NCBI GenBank assembly: GCA_020853095.1
Contig: JADYZN010000038.1
Location: forward strand, 1 to 64,000
Direction of reading: 5' to 3'
From: Phycisphaerales bacterium
Lineage (GTDB): Bacteria; Planctomycetota; Phycisphaerae; Tepidisphaerales; Tepidisphaeraceae
Length of the DNA stretch: 64,000 bases
Part shown: positions 28,299-37,362 of the stretch, one piece after another
Layout: each line of letters begins with the position of its first letter
How positions within the stretch are numbered: the stretch's first letter is position 1
Notes under the pieces: generated by a model
What the model saw: only the letters and a program-made list of their open reading frames with translations
Databases searched by the model: none
Told to the model about the DNA's origin: nothing
Program-made: the position numbers and the translations under genes

Positions 28299-29109
28299 AT
28301 CCGGATAGGCTCATAAGCCGCTGCGACAATTTCCGGATCGGCGCGGCCGCGAATTCCCGTTGAAACGACTCCTCGCAGTCGAATTTCACGGCTCGAACTG
28401 GCCGATACGGGATTTCCAACTCAAATTCCGCCTCATCAAACGGCCACGGCGACACCCGCACCGCCTGCTCATCGACCCGGTTTATTGTCAAAGGTGCGGG
28501 TATCCCAACGGGTTGATCAAGTACCGGGCGTGTTGTCGAAAATGGTGGTTGAGTGCAGCACAACGCGAGGCTGATCAGGTCCAATGCCTGGAGCATTCGG
28601 AAATTCAAACTCAGCCATTGTTCCTGTTCAGTCTTTGAATCATCGGCCAACCCAAGTTTCAGCGGCATCCCGGTCGGCAACTCCAATTGCCGTCGCAATT
28701 GTTCCTGCAATTCAACCTGCCGATGCTGGAATTTGTTGACTTCAAAACGGTCGATCGGGTCAGTGATGGGCACATGAACCGACAGGAACAGCACATGAAG
28801 GCTGACCAGCAGTTGCGCATACGCATCGCGGCCGGCGGTTTGATCCACCGAGGCGTTCCAGATGCGCAGCGCCATCTCCCTTGGCGTCTCGAACACGTCC
28901 AGGGGAAGTCCATTTTTGTTCAACGTGGGAGTCAGATCGTGCGATGGCCAACCGCAATCATGCTCATCGGTGGCAAGGATCGTTGAAGCATCCGGTTGGG
29001 GCCTGCAAAACCGCCCGTTGCCCCAATGCCGTGCCAGTGCGCCCGCCAGTTTTGCATGATCATCCTGCGCGATCAGGAAAAAGCGATCATCGACCGTGCG
29101 TCGAATCAT
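28297..29109 (-). CDS. DUF3891 family protein
   Basis: A 270-residue soluble protein matching the DUF3891 pattern: an N-terminal IAQDDHAKLAGALARHWG and an ATDEHDCGW segment near 47-55 with conserved His/Asp residues that could bind metal. The function of the family is unknown. It starts four bases after the Trm112-like gene, so the two are co-transcribed. Confidence 0.72.
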   Translation of the reverse strand: MIRRTVDDRFFLIAQDDHAKLAGALARHWGNGRFCRPQPDASTILATDEHDCGWPSHDLTPTLNKNGLPLDVFETPREMALRIWNASVDQTAGRDAYAQLLVSLHVLFLSVHVPITDPIDRFEVNKFQHRQVELQEQLRRQLELPTGMPLKLGLADDSKTEQEQWLSLNFRMLQALDLISLALCCTQPPFSTTRPVLDQPVGIPAPLTINRVDEQAVRVSPWPFDEAEFELEIPYRPVRAVKFDCEESFQREFAAAPIRKLSQRLMSLSG

Positions 29110-29113
29110 GGCT

Positions 29114-29353
29114 TCATTCCGCGATCTGGTCTTTGTAGCGTTCCTTGAATGCCGCCAGATTCGACACGCCCGGCGGGAGGTGAGCCTCCTCGATCAGCAT
29201 CACCGCGATCCCATCCCGCACCGGATATCGCAGGCCGCCCACCTCCGCGACCAGAAAATCCCCTTCCTGTCGCAGCGCGCTGCGCGTCAGCGGACAACGC
29301 AAAATGGACAAAAGTTCCGGATCAATCGAATTCGTGCTCGCGGCCTGACTCAT
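29114..29353 (-). CDS. Trm112-family small protein
   Basis: A 79-residue protein with LLSILRCPLTRSAL near residues 14-27 and GGLRYPVRDGIAVMLIEEA near 39-57, the UPF0434/Trm112 fold. Eukaryotic and archaeal homologues activate methyltransferases; the bacterial role is not settled. Only one cysteine is present, so the zinc knuckle of the larger Trm112 proteins is absent. It heads the Trm112-DUF3891-MscS run. Confidence 0.78.
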   Translation of the reverse strand: MSQAASTNSIDPELLSILRCPLTRSALRQEGDFLVAEVGGLRYPVRDGIAVMLIEEAHLPPGVSNLAAFKERYKDQIAE

Positions 29354-29402
29354 ATTTCCAGCCTAGCGTGAAACCCCGTCTTTGGTCCAGCATCCGGTGC
29401 AT

Positions 29403-29443
29403 AAAAATCAAACGACCGGCGCGCTTCATGCGCGCCGGCCGTT
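29403..29443 (-). terminator. intrinsic terminator of the HAD phosphatase gene
   Basis: On the minus strand a perfect 9-bp GC stem CCGGCGCGC/GCGCGCCGG, extended by AACG/CGTT across one mismatch (29411-29443), has a five-base loop. It is followed by TTTGATTTTTA. It lies directly downstream of the HAD gene and ahead of the Trm112 gene. Confidence 0.75.
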
Positions 29444-29495
29444 AGAGCCTGCGAATCCTTTCGCACCATCCCTGCTCCGTGGTCCGCCTGCCGCA

Positions 29496-30383
29496 TTACG
29501 CGGCGGCGTCGTTGACATTTTCCCTGGACGGCTGGGCGTTGTGCGATTTCACCAGGGCTTCCAGAAATTCCGCCAACCCATCCTCGTGGTTGCTACCGAT
29601 GACCTGTTTGGCCGCCGATCGCACCTCTGGTCGGGCATTGCCCATCGCCACGCCCAGGCCCGCATTCCGGATCATCGGCAAGTCGTTGACATCGTCCCCG
29701 ACCGCCACAATCTGTTGCGGTAAAATACCATGTTCATGGGCAATCTTTAAGATTCCCTGCCACTTGTTGACAGCCGGATCAAACACCTCCAGCACCTCGA
29801 CATCGTATGCCGTGACCTTCAGGCTGTGGCATAAGATGCGTTCGCCAAAGCGGTTGCGCAACTGGCTTTCGACCCTGGAGATGTCGGTCGGATGAGCGCA
29901 GATGCTCAGCCGCATGGTGTGCTGGTGCGAATGGCCGGCCACCGAAGGAACCATGCGAATTTTGCGGTTCATCTCCAACCACAGCCGCGTTGGCTCATTG
30001 AGCGGGCTGTTGTCGGTGATCAGATAATCCACCTCGCACGCCTCAAATTCCTGCAACGCCAGCACCACCTGGCCCATCGATTCCAGATATTCCGCCACCT
30101 CGGCTGCTAACTGTTCTCCCATCAAGGTCTTATGGACGGTCAGGTTCTGTCGCGTGTCCATCACCACCGCGCCGCCGACGAACACGGCTTTGTCGTAATG
30201 ATTGACCGTCTGAAGGATCGTGCGGCATTCGGTATAGTTGCGGCCGGTTGCGAAACAGATGCGCAGTCCCGACAGCGATGCCATCTCAATCGCCTTCACC
30301 ACGCGAGGCGTGATCGACCCATCGGGACTCAGCAATGTCCCATCCAGATCAATCGCGATCATTTTGTACGGTTTTTCTTCCAT
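29496..30383 (-). CDS. Cof-type HAD-IIB sugar phosphatase
   Basis: A 295-residue haloacid-dehalogenase phosphatase. Motif I is IDLDGTLLS (residues 11-19), motif II is in CFATGRN near 60, and motif IV is VAVGDDVNDLPM near 235. The C2B cap places it in the Cof group, which dephosphorylates sugar phosphates and other small metabolites; the substrate is unknown. A strong terminator follows. Confidence 0.9.
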   Translation of the reverse strand: MEEKPYKMIAIDLDGTLLSPDGSITPRVVKAIEMASLSGLRICFATGRNYTECRTILQTVNHYDKAVFVGGAVVMDTRQNLTVHKTLMGEQLAAEVAEYLESMGQVVLALQEFEACEVDYLITDNSPLNEPTRLWLEMNRKIRMVPSVAGHSHQHTMRLSICAHPTDISRVESQLRNRFGERILCHSLKVTAYDVEVLEVFDPAVNKWQGILKIAHEHGILPQQIVAVGDDVNDLPMIRNAGLGVAMGNARPEVRSAAKQVIGSNHEDGLAEFLEALVKSHNAQPSRENVNDAAA

Positions 30384-30482
30384 CAGGCTCTTACGTTCTG
30401 AAACGTACCGAGTTTGTCATGGAATGCAACCCGATCCGTTCTTTTCAACTGGTTATCCACACCATCCCTTGTGGAAGACAGA

Positions 30483-33119
30483 TCACGAATTACCAGATGT
30501 AGTTTTGTCATCACCACTTACGGGATTTGAAGGTTCATCCAGATGTTTTCGGACAATCAATAATGATGTCGGACAATCGCGCGCGATCTTTTCTGATTTC
30601 CAGCCGAACAGGTGGGATTCCAACCCCCATTGTTCGGCCACGCCGATCACCACCAGGTCGAAACTTTTTGCCCGTTTGAGCACCACTTCCACCGGAACGT
30701 TCGATTCGACCATCTCAAAGGTCAGCGCCACCGGCTGGGTGGGATCGTTGATCACGCGATCCATCGCTTTTTGGGCTTCATGCTGACGCTGGGGATGGTT
30801 GGGAGGGACGATGTGCAGCACGGTGATCGTCGCCTTGGCATTTCGGCCGATGCGCGCCGACAGATCCAGGGCGAATCTGTCGTGGAAACTGCCCATGTAG
30901 GGGACCAGGATGGTATGAATTTCGCGCATCCCACGGTCCACGAAGATCGCCACATCGGTTTGCGCGTTGGTCAGGACGCGATGCACCGTCCCGCCCAGGA
31001 TGGTTCGGCCGATGACGGGTTTGTGAAATCCCATGAGGACCAGATTTGAGCCTTTTTCGCCGGCCACAGCCGCGATGTCCTCGGCCACATCCCGGCTGAT
31101 GAAAGAGACCGGTTCCACCGGTATTTGTCGGGCGCGTGCCTCATCCAGCAGCGGTTCCAGCGGGCCTTGTTCCGGCGGTTCGGCGGCCACGTCCAGGCCG
31201 CTGCGATAGGCATCATGGTCCACCGGCCGGCGCAAATAGAGACCCGTGATCGATCCGCCGCCGGCGCCGGCCGAACCATCGGCCGCCGGTGTGCCGCCGA
31301 TCATGCTCGCCAGTTGGGCCAGGGGTTTGCCGCTGCGCGGCAGGGAGACTGGAATGAGGATCGAATAGGTTGATTTTGGTTTTTGATCCCTGGTTTTGGC
31401 CAGGGCGTTGGGATCGAGAAACAGCCGTTCGGGGAAGATCCAGTTCAAGAGGGGAGAGGTCAACGCGGTGGTGACCAGCGCCATGATGACCATCATCGCG
31501 AAGGCCGCATCGGACATCACGCCCAGCTCGCGGCCGATGTTGAGAATGACCAGTTCCATCAGGCCGCGCGTGTTCATCAGGATGCCGATCGCCGAGCTTT
31601 CGCGCCAAGCCAGCCCGCACGATCGCGCCGCCAGGGCCGACCCACCGAATTTTCCAAGGCACGCCACGGCGATGATCAGGAGGGTGTCAATCCAGAGGGC
31701 GGAGTTGTTGAGCAATCCGATCTGCGTTTTGAGGCCGGTGTAGGCGAAAAAGAGGGGCAACAGGAAAACCACCGTGTAATCTTCCAGCTTTTCGCTTAAT
31801 GACCGGACGAAATGCGTCCCCTTGGGCATGATCGCGCCCATCAGGAACGCGCCGAACAATGCGTGAATCCCGATCCGCTCGGTGGCGTAGGCCGATGCCA
31901 GGATCAGAAGGAAAATGATCGCGACGATGTTCTGCGTCAGCCGGCCGCGCCGATCGTAGACAATCTCCAGCCGTTTCAGGAACGGCTTGATGACAAAAAA
32001 CATGACCAGGACGTAAACCACCGACAGGCCGGCCGTCACCATCGCCGGCGCCCACCCTTCGGCCCGCGCATAACCCACCACCAGCGCCAACATGCACCAG
32101 GCCGTCACATCGTCCACGGCGGCGCAGGTGATGGCGATGGCGCCCATCTTGGTTTTATGAATGTTGCGTTCGGTTAATATCCTTGCCAGCACCGGGAATG
32201 CGGTGATGCTCATCGCCGCGCCCATGAACAACGCCACCGGCGTGAACCGCATGGTGGGAATGTTGTTGAAAATGCGCGGATAGAGGTACATCGTCAGCAA
32301 CGCCCCCAGCAGCAGCGGGGCCACGATGCTGGCGTGGCTGATGACCAGGGCCGCCTGTCCCCGGTTTCGGATCAATTTCGGGTCCAGTTCCAATCCGATC
32401 AGAAACAGGAAAAAGATCACTCCCACCTGCGAGAGCAGATTCAAAAGCGCCACGCTGTTGGGCGGGAAGATATGGCCCCATACCGCGGGGGCCAGCAGCC
32501 CGAACAAACTCGGCCCCAGCATGATGCCGGCCAGCATCTCGCCCATCACCTGGGGTTGGCCGATGCGGTTGAACAGCACGCCCATCAAGCGGCTGAGGCC
32601 CAGGATCAGCGCCACCTGCACCAGCAGAATCAGGATCGCGTGGCCTTTGGAGCTTTGTCCTCCCTGGCCGGCGGCCGGCGGTGTGGCGGCGATTGGTTGG
32701 CTGGCCGGTTGAGAGGTTGCGACGGCGGCCGGCTTGGGAATGGCCTCGATCTCAATTCTTTTTGCCTTCCATTGCCCCGGTTGAGGGCCTGTGGCAATAA
32801 CCTGATATTCGTTTGCTTCGGCGATTGGCTCAAAGGTGAAGGTCCAATGTTCGTCTTTAATTACGATACGATTTGGCTGAAACTCCACCATCTGAAGGCT
32901 CAGTGGCGGGTTTTTGTCGAGGGTCAGTTGGACGTACCGGCCGGACTGTTCGATGCTCATTACCCTTGCCGGCGCGTGGGATTGTGACGGGATCAATTCC
33001 CAATCGCCCGACAAATCGGTGGGGGCCGCCAGCTTTGAACCGAAGCTGAGAATCAGCCACAATCCAACCACCAGGAGCGCGAACAAACCAAGATAAACGG
33101 TAGAGGCCTTGCTCATCAT
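30483..33119 (-). CDS. CPA2 cation/proton antiporter with periplasmic N-domain and C-terminal USP domains
   Basis: An 878-residue membrane protein. Residues 1-25 are a signal-anchor and 30-130 a beta-rich domain likely outside the membrane, followed by a Pro/Ala linker. The Na+/H+ exchanger domain (about 165-575) shows TM repeats with QPQVMGEMLAGIMLGPSLFG and FLIGLELDPKLI, typical of CPA2/KefB-like antiporters. Two universal-stress-like alpha/beta domains follow (about 595-730 and 735-860). The N-terminal extracytoplasmic domain is unusual. Start candidates at 33119 and 33116 are equivalent. Confidence 0.85.
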   Translation of the reverse strand: MMSKASTVYLGLFALLVVGLWLILSFGSKLAAPTDLSGDWELIPSQSHAPARVMSIEQSGRYVQLTLDKNPPLSLQMVEFQPNRIVIKDEHWTFTFEPIAEANEYQVIATGPQPGQWKAKRIEIEAIPKPAAVATSQPASQPIAATPPAAGQGGQSSKGHAILILLVQVALILGLSRLMGVLFNRIGQPQVMGEMLAGIMLGPSLFGLLAPAVWGHIFPPNSVALLNLLSQVGVIFFLFLIGLELDPKLIRNRGQAALVISHASIVAPLLLGALLTMYLYPRIFNNIPTMRFTPVALFMGAAMSITAFPVLARILTERNIHKTKMGAIAITCAAVDDVTAWCMLALVVGYARAEGWAPAMVTAGLSVVYVLVMFFVIKPFLKRLEIVYDRRGRLTQNIVAIIFLLILASAYATERIGIHALFGAFLMGAIMPKGTHFVRSLSEKLEDYTVVFLLPLFFAYTGLKTQIGLLNNSALWIDTLLIIAVACLGKFGGSALAARSCGLAWRESSAIGILMNTRGLMELVILNIGRELGVMSDAAFAMMVIMALVTTALTSPLLNWIFPERLFLDPNALAKTRDQKPKSTYSILIPVSLPRSGKPLAQLASMIGGTPAADGSAGAGGGSITGLYLRRPVDHDAYRSGLDVAAEPPEQGPLEPLLDEARARQIPVEPVSFISRDVAEDIAAVAGEKGSNLVLMGFHKPVIGRTILGGTVHRVLTNAQTDVAIFVDRGMREIHTILVPYMGSFHDRFALDLSARIGRNAKATITVLHIVPPNHPQRQHEAQKAMDRVINDPTQPVALTFEMVESNVPVEVVLKRAKSFDLVVIGVAEQWGLESHLFGWKSEKIARDCPTSLLIVRKHLDEPSNPVSGDDKTTSGNS

Positions 33120-33244
33120 GCTTTGGGGCGTCAACTTATCAGACGAGCCTGCCTTGGCAACGTGAAATCCGCCATGGCGAGAGAATAATTTGCGCCTCAA
33201 CCATTTGGTCGGCGTGTCGATATAATGTCATATTGGAGAATTCA

Positions 33245-33793
33245 ATGGATTTGGAGCTGGTCGAAAAACAACGACTCTATGAAGGCAAAAAAATTTCGCT
33301 GGAGGTCCACCATTTGCAAGATGGGAATGGCCACCGCGTCCGCCGCGAAGTGGTGGTTCATCCAGGGGCGGTGGTGGTGCTGCCGTTTTTGTCGACCGAC
33401 CGGATTCTGTTGATCCGCAACCGGCGTTATGCGGCCGGGCAGACTTTGGTGGAATTGCCCGCCGGCACGCTCGACAAGAAGGAAGACCCGATGAATTGCG
33501 CCGGCCGGGAATTGCAGGAGGAGACCGGATATCTGGCCGGGAGATTGCAACGGCTGGGCGGTTTTTACAGCTCGCCGGGGGTGTTGTCGGAGAAACTGTA
33601 TGCCTTCGCCGCCTATGATTTACAGCGCACGGCGACGGCGTTGGAAGATGATGAGGAGATCGAAGTGATGGAAACATCGTTCGATGAGGCGATCGAGATG
33701 ATCCGCCAAGGGCAGATCATCGACGCCAAGACGATTGCCACGCTGTTGATGTATGAACGGTTTAACCGGGATGTTTTGCGAGGGATCAAGTGA
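33245..33793 (+). CDS. Nudix hydrolase, ADP-ribose pyrophosphatase-like
   Basis: A 182-residue Nudix protein with the complete box GTLDKKEDPMNCAGRELQEETGY near 74-96 split as Gx5Ex7REUxEExGU, preceded by the LVELPAGT segment typical of ADP-ribose and nucleotide-sugar pyrophosphatases. GGAG is six to nine bases before the ATG at 33245; an earlier TTG is rejected because it sits before that site. TATAAT at 33221-33226 is a candidate -10. Its TGA overlaps the next start (TGATG). Confidence 0.88.
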   Translation: MDLELVEKQRLYEGKKISLEVHHLQDGNGHRVRREVVVHPGAVVVLPFLSTDRILLIRNRRYAAGQTLVELPAGTLDKKEDPMNCAGRELQEETGYLAGRLQRLGGFYSSPGVLSEKLYAFAAYDLQRTATALEDDEEIEVMETSFDEAIEMIRQGQIIDAKTIATLLMYERFNRDVLRGIK

Positions 33794-34647
33794 TGGCCTG
33801 GCAGGACAGAGCCTATAACCGCGAGGAACGATCGTTCGGCACGGGGAATTTTTCGTTCCTGTTGCCGCCATCGCCGTTGGCGGTGGGGTTGATGGTGGCG
33901 TGCCTGGCGATTTTCCTGCTGGAAGCGCTGACCGGAGGCATTGCGGTCGGCAGCCCGTTGATCAGTTGGGGGGCGCTCGAATTTCAAGGTGGGCTGGCCT
34001 TCATCCAGCCGTGGCGCTGGATCACCTATCAATACCTGCACGCCAGCGGGTGGCACATCTTCGGCAACCTCATCGGCATCTACTTTTTCGTGCCGATGCT
34101 GGAGCAGCGCTGGGGGTGGAAACGGACGCTGCTGTTTTACACCGTTGGCGGGATCATGGCGGGCATCACCTATGGTCTGATGAGCACGATCTTCCGGATG
34201 GGATATCCGCTGGTCGGCGCCAGCGGCAGCATCCTGGCGGTGCTGGGCGCCTGCACGGCCATCGCGCCCAACATGCGGGTGTTGATGCTGGTCTTCCCCA
34301 TGACCATGAAGACCATGGCGGTGCTGTTTGGCATCCTGTACCTGTTGACGATCGTCGGGGACCGCAACGTGGCCGACGCCGCGCACCTGGGCGGGCTGAT
34401 CTTCGGTTTTCTGCTGGTTTACGCCGGCGGCCCGATCTACGGCCGCACCCAACACCGGATGCACATCCGCCGTGCCCGAAAAGCCGTTCAATCCGAACAG
34501 ATCGAGGAGGAACAGGTGGATCGCATCCTGCAAAAGGTCCACGACCAGGGGATGAACAGCCTGACCCACCGGGAAAAACGCATTCTCCAACACGCCACCG
34601 AACGCCAGCGCCACGCCGAAATGTCCCGCGGCCGGCGGGGAGTTTAA
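33793..34647 (+). CDS. rhomboid family intramembrane serine protease
   Basis: A 284-residue polytopic protein. The catalytic Ser144 lies in GASGS (142-146) and His198 in AHLGG, with the H-x-x-x-N region HASGWHIFGN at 83-92. About six membrane segments span 25-215. A charged cytosolic tail (215-284) ends with the NSLTHREKRILQ motif seen in related rhomboids. It cleaves membrane proteins within the bilayer; the substrate is unknown. It is coupled to the Nudix gene. Confidence 0.92.
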   Translation: MAWQDRAYNREERSFGTGNFSFLLPPSPLAVGLMVACLAIFLLEALTGGIAVGSPLISWGALEFQGGLAFIQPWRWITYQYLHASGWHIFGNLIGIYFFVPMLEQRWGWKRTLLFYTVGGIMAGITYGLMSTIFRMGYPLVGASGSILAVLGACTAIAPNMRVLMLVFPMTMKTMAVLFGILYLLTIVGDRNVADAAHLGGLIFGFLLVYAGGPIYGRTQHRMHIRRARKAVQSEQIEEEQVDRILQKVHDQGMNSLTHREKRILQHATERQRHAEMSRGRRGV

Positions 34648-34740
34648 GATTTCGGCAGGGTGCTTCGCAGCGCTTCCAGTTCGGCGAAGGTGTTCAGGTT
34701 CTGCGTCAGCCGGCCGGGTGTTCCCCGTCTCTTTTCACCG
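34644..34740 (-). pseudogene. possible C-terminal remnant of a MobA-like gene
   Basis: Minus-strand codons ending at the stop 34644-34646 spell LTQNLNTFAELEALRSTLPKS, here broken as LTQNLNTFAE then LEALRSTLPKS. The N-x-N-T-x-x-E-L pattern resembles the C-terminus of MobA-type nucleotidyltransferases. The frame upstream runs antisense to thrC and is not protein-like, so only a tail would remain. It is short and the match is by eye. The last four bases overlap the rhomboid stop. Confidence 0.2.
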
Positions 34741-34766
34741 GCCCTTCCAGCCGGTAACTTGGCGGC

Positions 34767-36188
34767 ATGATGAACGATGCAGCCTACCAACAGTGCATTC
34801 ATCCAGCGTGCGCGGCGACCTATCCCATCAGCGATATTCGCGTTTCCTGTGGGAAATGCGGCGGGTTGCTGGACATTCGCTATGACTGGTCCAAGCTGCC
34901 GACGCCCAAAAATCTCAATTTTTTTGAACACCGATGGAGCACCAAGGGGAGCGGGTCCGATGGCCGGCTCGATTTTTCGGGGGTTTGGCGATTCCGCGAG
35001 CTGATGCCGTTTTATCGCACAGAAGCCGACATCGTCACCATCGGCGAGGGACGCACCGTTTTGCAACAGGCCGACCTGCTGGCGGGCGAAATCGGGGTCA
35101 AGGCGGGCAGGCTGATGCTGCAATACGAGGGGTTGAACCCCTCCGGCAGTTTCAAGGACAACGGCATGGCCGCCGCCTTCACGCACGCCCGCATCGTGGG
35201 GGCCAAACGGGTCGCCTGCGCCTCCACCGGCAACACCAGCGCCAGCCTGGCCATGTTCGCTTCGTTGGCGCGGATGCGCGGCATCGTCTTCATCGGCAGC
35301 GGAAGAATCTCGTTCGGGAAACTTTCACAAGCCCTGGATTACGGCGCGTTGACGCTGCAAATCCAGGGGGATTTTGATGCGTGCCTGCGCCGAATCCGGC
35401 AGATCGCGGTGGATCGCCCGCAAATGGGCATCTATCTGATGAACAGCGTCAACCCGTTCCGCCTCGAAGGTCAGAAGAGCATCATGTTCCGCGTGCTCGA
35501 GGCGTTGGATTGGCGCAGCCCCGACTGGATCATCGTCCCCGGCGGCAACCTCGGCAATTGCTCCGCTTTCGGCAAGGCCTTTACCGAATTGCGCGAACTT
35601 GGCCTGATTCAGAAAATCCCGCGACTGGCGGTCATCAACGCCACCGGCGCCAACACGCTCAACGAAATTTACACCCGACAGGGCGTGCGCTGGAACAACG
35701 GCCAATACGACGCCACCGCGGTGCAAAAATTGTACGCCGGCATGGATGAGACGAATTATTCACCACACACCGTCGCCAGCGCCATCGAGATCAGCCGGCC
35801 GGTGAATCTGCCCAAGGCGCTGCGGGCGCTGGACGTGATGAATGGCGTCGTTCGCGAGGTGTCGGATGAGGAAATTCTCGAACACCGCGCCCTGGTGGCC
35901 CGTTATGGGTTTGGATGCGAGCCGGCCAGCGCCGCCAGCGTCGCCGGATTGCGTAAGCTGCTGGCCGAGCAGGTGATCTCGCCCGATGAGTCGGTCGTCT
36001 GCATCCTGACCGGACACGAACTCAAAGACCCCAACGTCACCGTCAAATATCACACCGGCGTGGACATGAAAAGCGTTCAGGACCTGGCCCCCCGATCCGA
36101 GCCTCACGGCAAACTCTCCAACCCGCCCGTGCAGGTGGAGGACGACTTGGAGGCCATCATCCGCGCCATCGGCGTTGAAGGAATATAA
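34767..36188 (+). CDS. thrC: threonine synthase
   Basis: PLP enzyme converting O-phosphohomoserine to threonine. The 473-residue protein has an N-terminal zinc-ribbon-like segment (C10, C15, C28, C31) and the PLP lysine in SGSFKDNG near residue 128. [15 protein letters not shown] loop near 256 binds the cofactor phosphate. It is somewhat longer than class II ThrC (about 350-430 aa). No Shine-Dalgarno is visible; TAACTT ends six bases before the ATG. dapB follows after 3 bp, pairing two aspartate-family steps. Confidence 0.94.
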   Translation: MMNDAAYQQCIHPACAATYPISDIRVSCGKCGGLLDIRYDWSKLPTPKNLNFFEHRWSTKGSGSDGRLDFSGVWRFRELMPFYRTEADIVTIGEGRTVLQQADLLAGEIGVKAGRLMLQYEGLNPSGSFKDNGMAAAFTHARIVGAKRVACASTGNTSASLAMFASLARMRGIVFIGSGRISFGKLSQALDYGALTLQIQGDFDACLRRIRQIAVDRPQMGIYLMNSVNPFRLEGQKSIMFRVLEALDWRSPDWIIVPGGNLGNCSAFGKAFTELRELGLIQKIPRLAVINATGANTLNEIYTRQGVRWNNGQYDATAVQKLYAGMDETNYSPHTVASAIEISRPVNLPKALRALDVMNGVVREVSDEEILEHRALVARYGFGCEPASAASVAGLRKLLAEQVISPDESVVCILTGHELKDPNVTVKYHTGVDMKSVQDLAPRSEPHGKLSNPPVQVEDDLEAIIRAIGVEGI

Positions 36189-36191
36189 TCC

Positions 36192-36980
36192 ATGACCAAC
36201 ATTGCAATTACAGGCGCCTGCGGGCGAATGGGCCAGCGGTTGATCGCGCTGGCTTCATCCAGCGATCAGTTGAAGGTGGTGGCCGCCATCGAGCGCCCCA
36301 ACCACCCGTTCATGGGCCGTGATGCGGGCGAAGCGGCCGGCGCAGGGCCGATCGGGGTGCCCATCACCGAAGATTTGCCAACCAAGCCCGATGTCCTGAT
36401 CGACTTCACCGCGCCGGCTTCCATGCGGAACTGGCTGGATGTCTGCCGTCAGCGTGGCATCGCCATGGTGATCGGAACCACCGGCCTGCCCACCGCCGAC
36501 CACACCGCCATCGACCTGGCCTCGGCCCAGATCGCGGTGCTTCAATCGCCCAACATGAGCCTTGGAGTGAACGTTTTGTTCAAGATCGCCGGGCAGGTTG
36601 CACGGATTTTGGGCGATGATTACGACATCGAGATTCTCGAAGGCCATCACCGTTTCAAAAAAGATGCCCCATCCGGCACGGCGCTGGGGTTGGCCGATGC
36701 GATTTTGATGGCCACCGGCAAGACGCGCGACGACCTGGTTTATGGACGCCAGGGGGATGAGGCCGTTCGTGAACGGGGTGAGATCGGCATGCACTCGTTG
36801 CGCATCGGCGATGAGGTCGGCCGTCACACCGCGTATTTCGCGGCGTTGGGCGAGCGGTTGGAGTTGACGCACGTCGCCACCAACCGGGACACGTTCGCGC
36901 ATGGCGCACTGCGTGCCGCTGCATGGTTGGCGGCCCAGAAGCCAGGCCGATACCGCATGGCCGACCTGCTGGGGCTATGA
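36192..36980 (+). CDS. dapB: 4-hydroxy-tetrahydrodipicolinate reductase
   Basis: Reduces HTPA in the diaminopimelate/lysine pathway. The 262-residue protein has the nucleotide loop GACGRMGQR (7-15), the EGHHRFKKDAPSGTAL catalytic stretch near 150-165 and GEIGMHSLRIGD near 200. It begins three bases after thrC, in an evident operon. Confidence 0.95.
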   Translation: MTNIAITGACGRMGQRLIALASSSDQLKVVAAIERPNHPFMGRDAGEAAGAGPIGVPITEDLPTKPDVLIDFTAPASMRNWLDVCRQRGIAMVIGTTGLPTADHTAIDLASAQIAVLQSPNMSLGVNVLFKIAGQVARILGDDYDIEILEGHHRFKKDAPSGTALGLADAILMATGKTRDDLVYGRQGDEAVRERGEIGMHSLRIGDEVGRHTAYFAALGERLELTHVATNRDTFAHGALRAAAWLAAQKPGRYRMADLLGL

Positions 36981-36990
36981 TCGTTCGCGC

Positions 36991-37116
36991 TCAAAGCAGA
37001 AAGTAACGCAACGCGAAGACGCCGGCCGTGTAAATCGCGGCTAGGACGATCATTCCCGTGTAAATGTGAAGACGGCGACTGCTGGTGACAGGCTCCGCCT
37101 GTAAGATGCTATTCAC
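36991..37116 (-). CDS. 41-residue single-TM small protein
   Basis: A short minus-strand ORF, GTG start at 37116, TGA at 36991-36993. GGAG lies 8 bases upstream of the start. The product is VNSILQAEPVTSSRRLHI followed by a hydrophobic helix MIVLAAIYTAGVFALRYF, ending LL. The N-terminal RR then a 17-residue membrane span predicts an anchored protein with its N-terminus inside. It is convergent with dapB and lies alone in a 380-bp gap. I recognise no family. Confidence 0.5.
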   Translation of the reverse strand: MNSILQAEPVTSSRRLHIYTGMIVLAAIYTAGVFALRYFLL

Positions 37117-37362
37117 GGCAGGACTCCAACAAACCGGTACAACTCGAACGCCATGTCATTGTGCCACAAGAAAAAACTTCTGACAAAGGGGGAAAATTGA
37201 AAAATTATTTATTTCGGCCCCCGCGCCATGCCGGATAATCCATTTAATCCGTCCGCGCTGTGCCCTCCATGAAAATGCTCTGCTCGCCGGTACACTCATG
37301 CCATCTTTTTTTTCGGCAAACAAAGTCCCCAACTCAACCGCAATCGCTAGAATGTTTTTCGT
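37117..37362. other. gene-poor AT-richer stretch upstream of the pseudo-hydrolase
   Basis: No convincing ORF or RNA gene is seen. A loose inverted GGGGG/CCCCC pair (about 37187-37225) has a long AT-rich loop. TAGAAT (37348-37353) ends nine bases before the next start codon and is the likely -10 of that gene. The region probably carries divergent promoters for the 41-residue ORF and the downstream gene. Confidence 0.35.

Noticed and set aside
34648-34766. T-box or lysine/threonine riboswitch ahead of thrC-dapB
   Set aside because: No T-box consensus, no lysine-riboswitch core and no terminator pair in the 119 bp.
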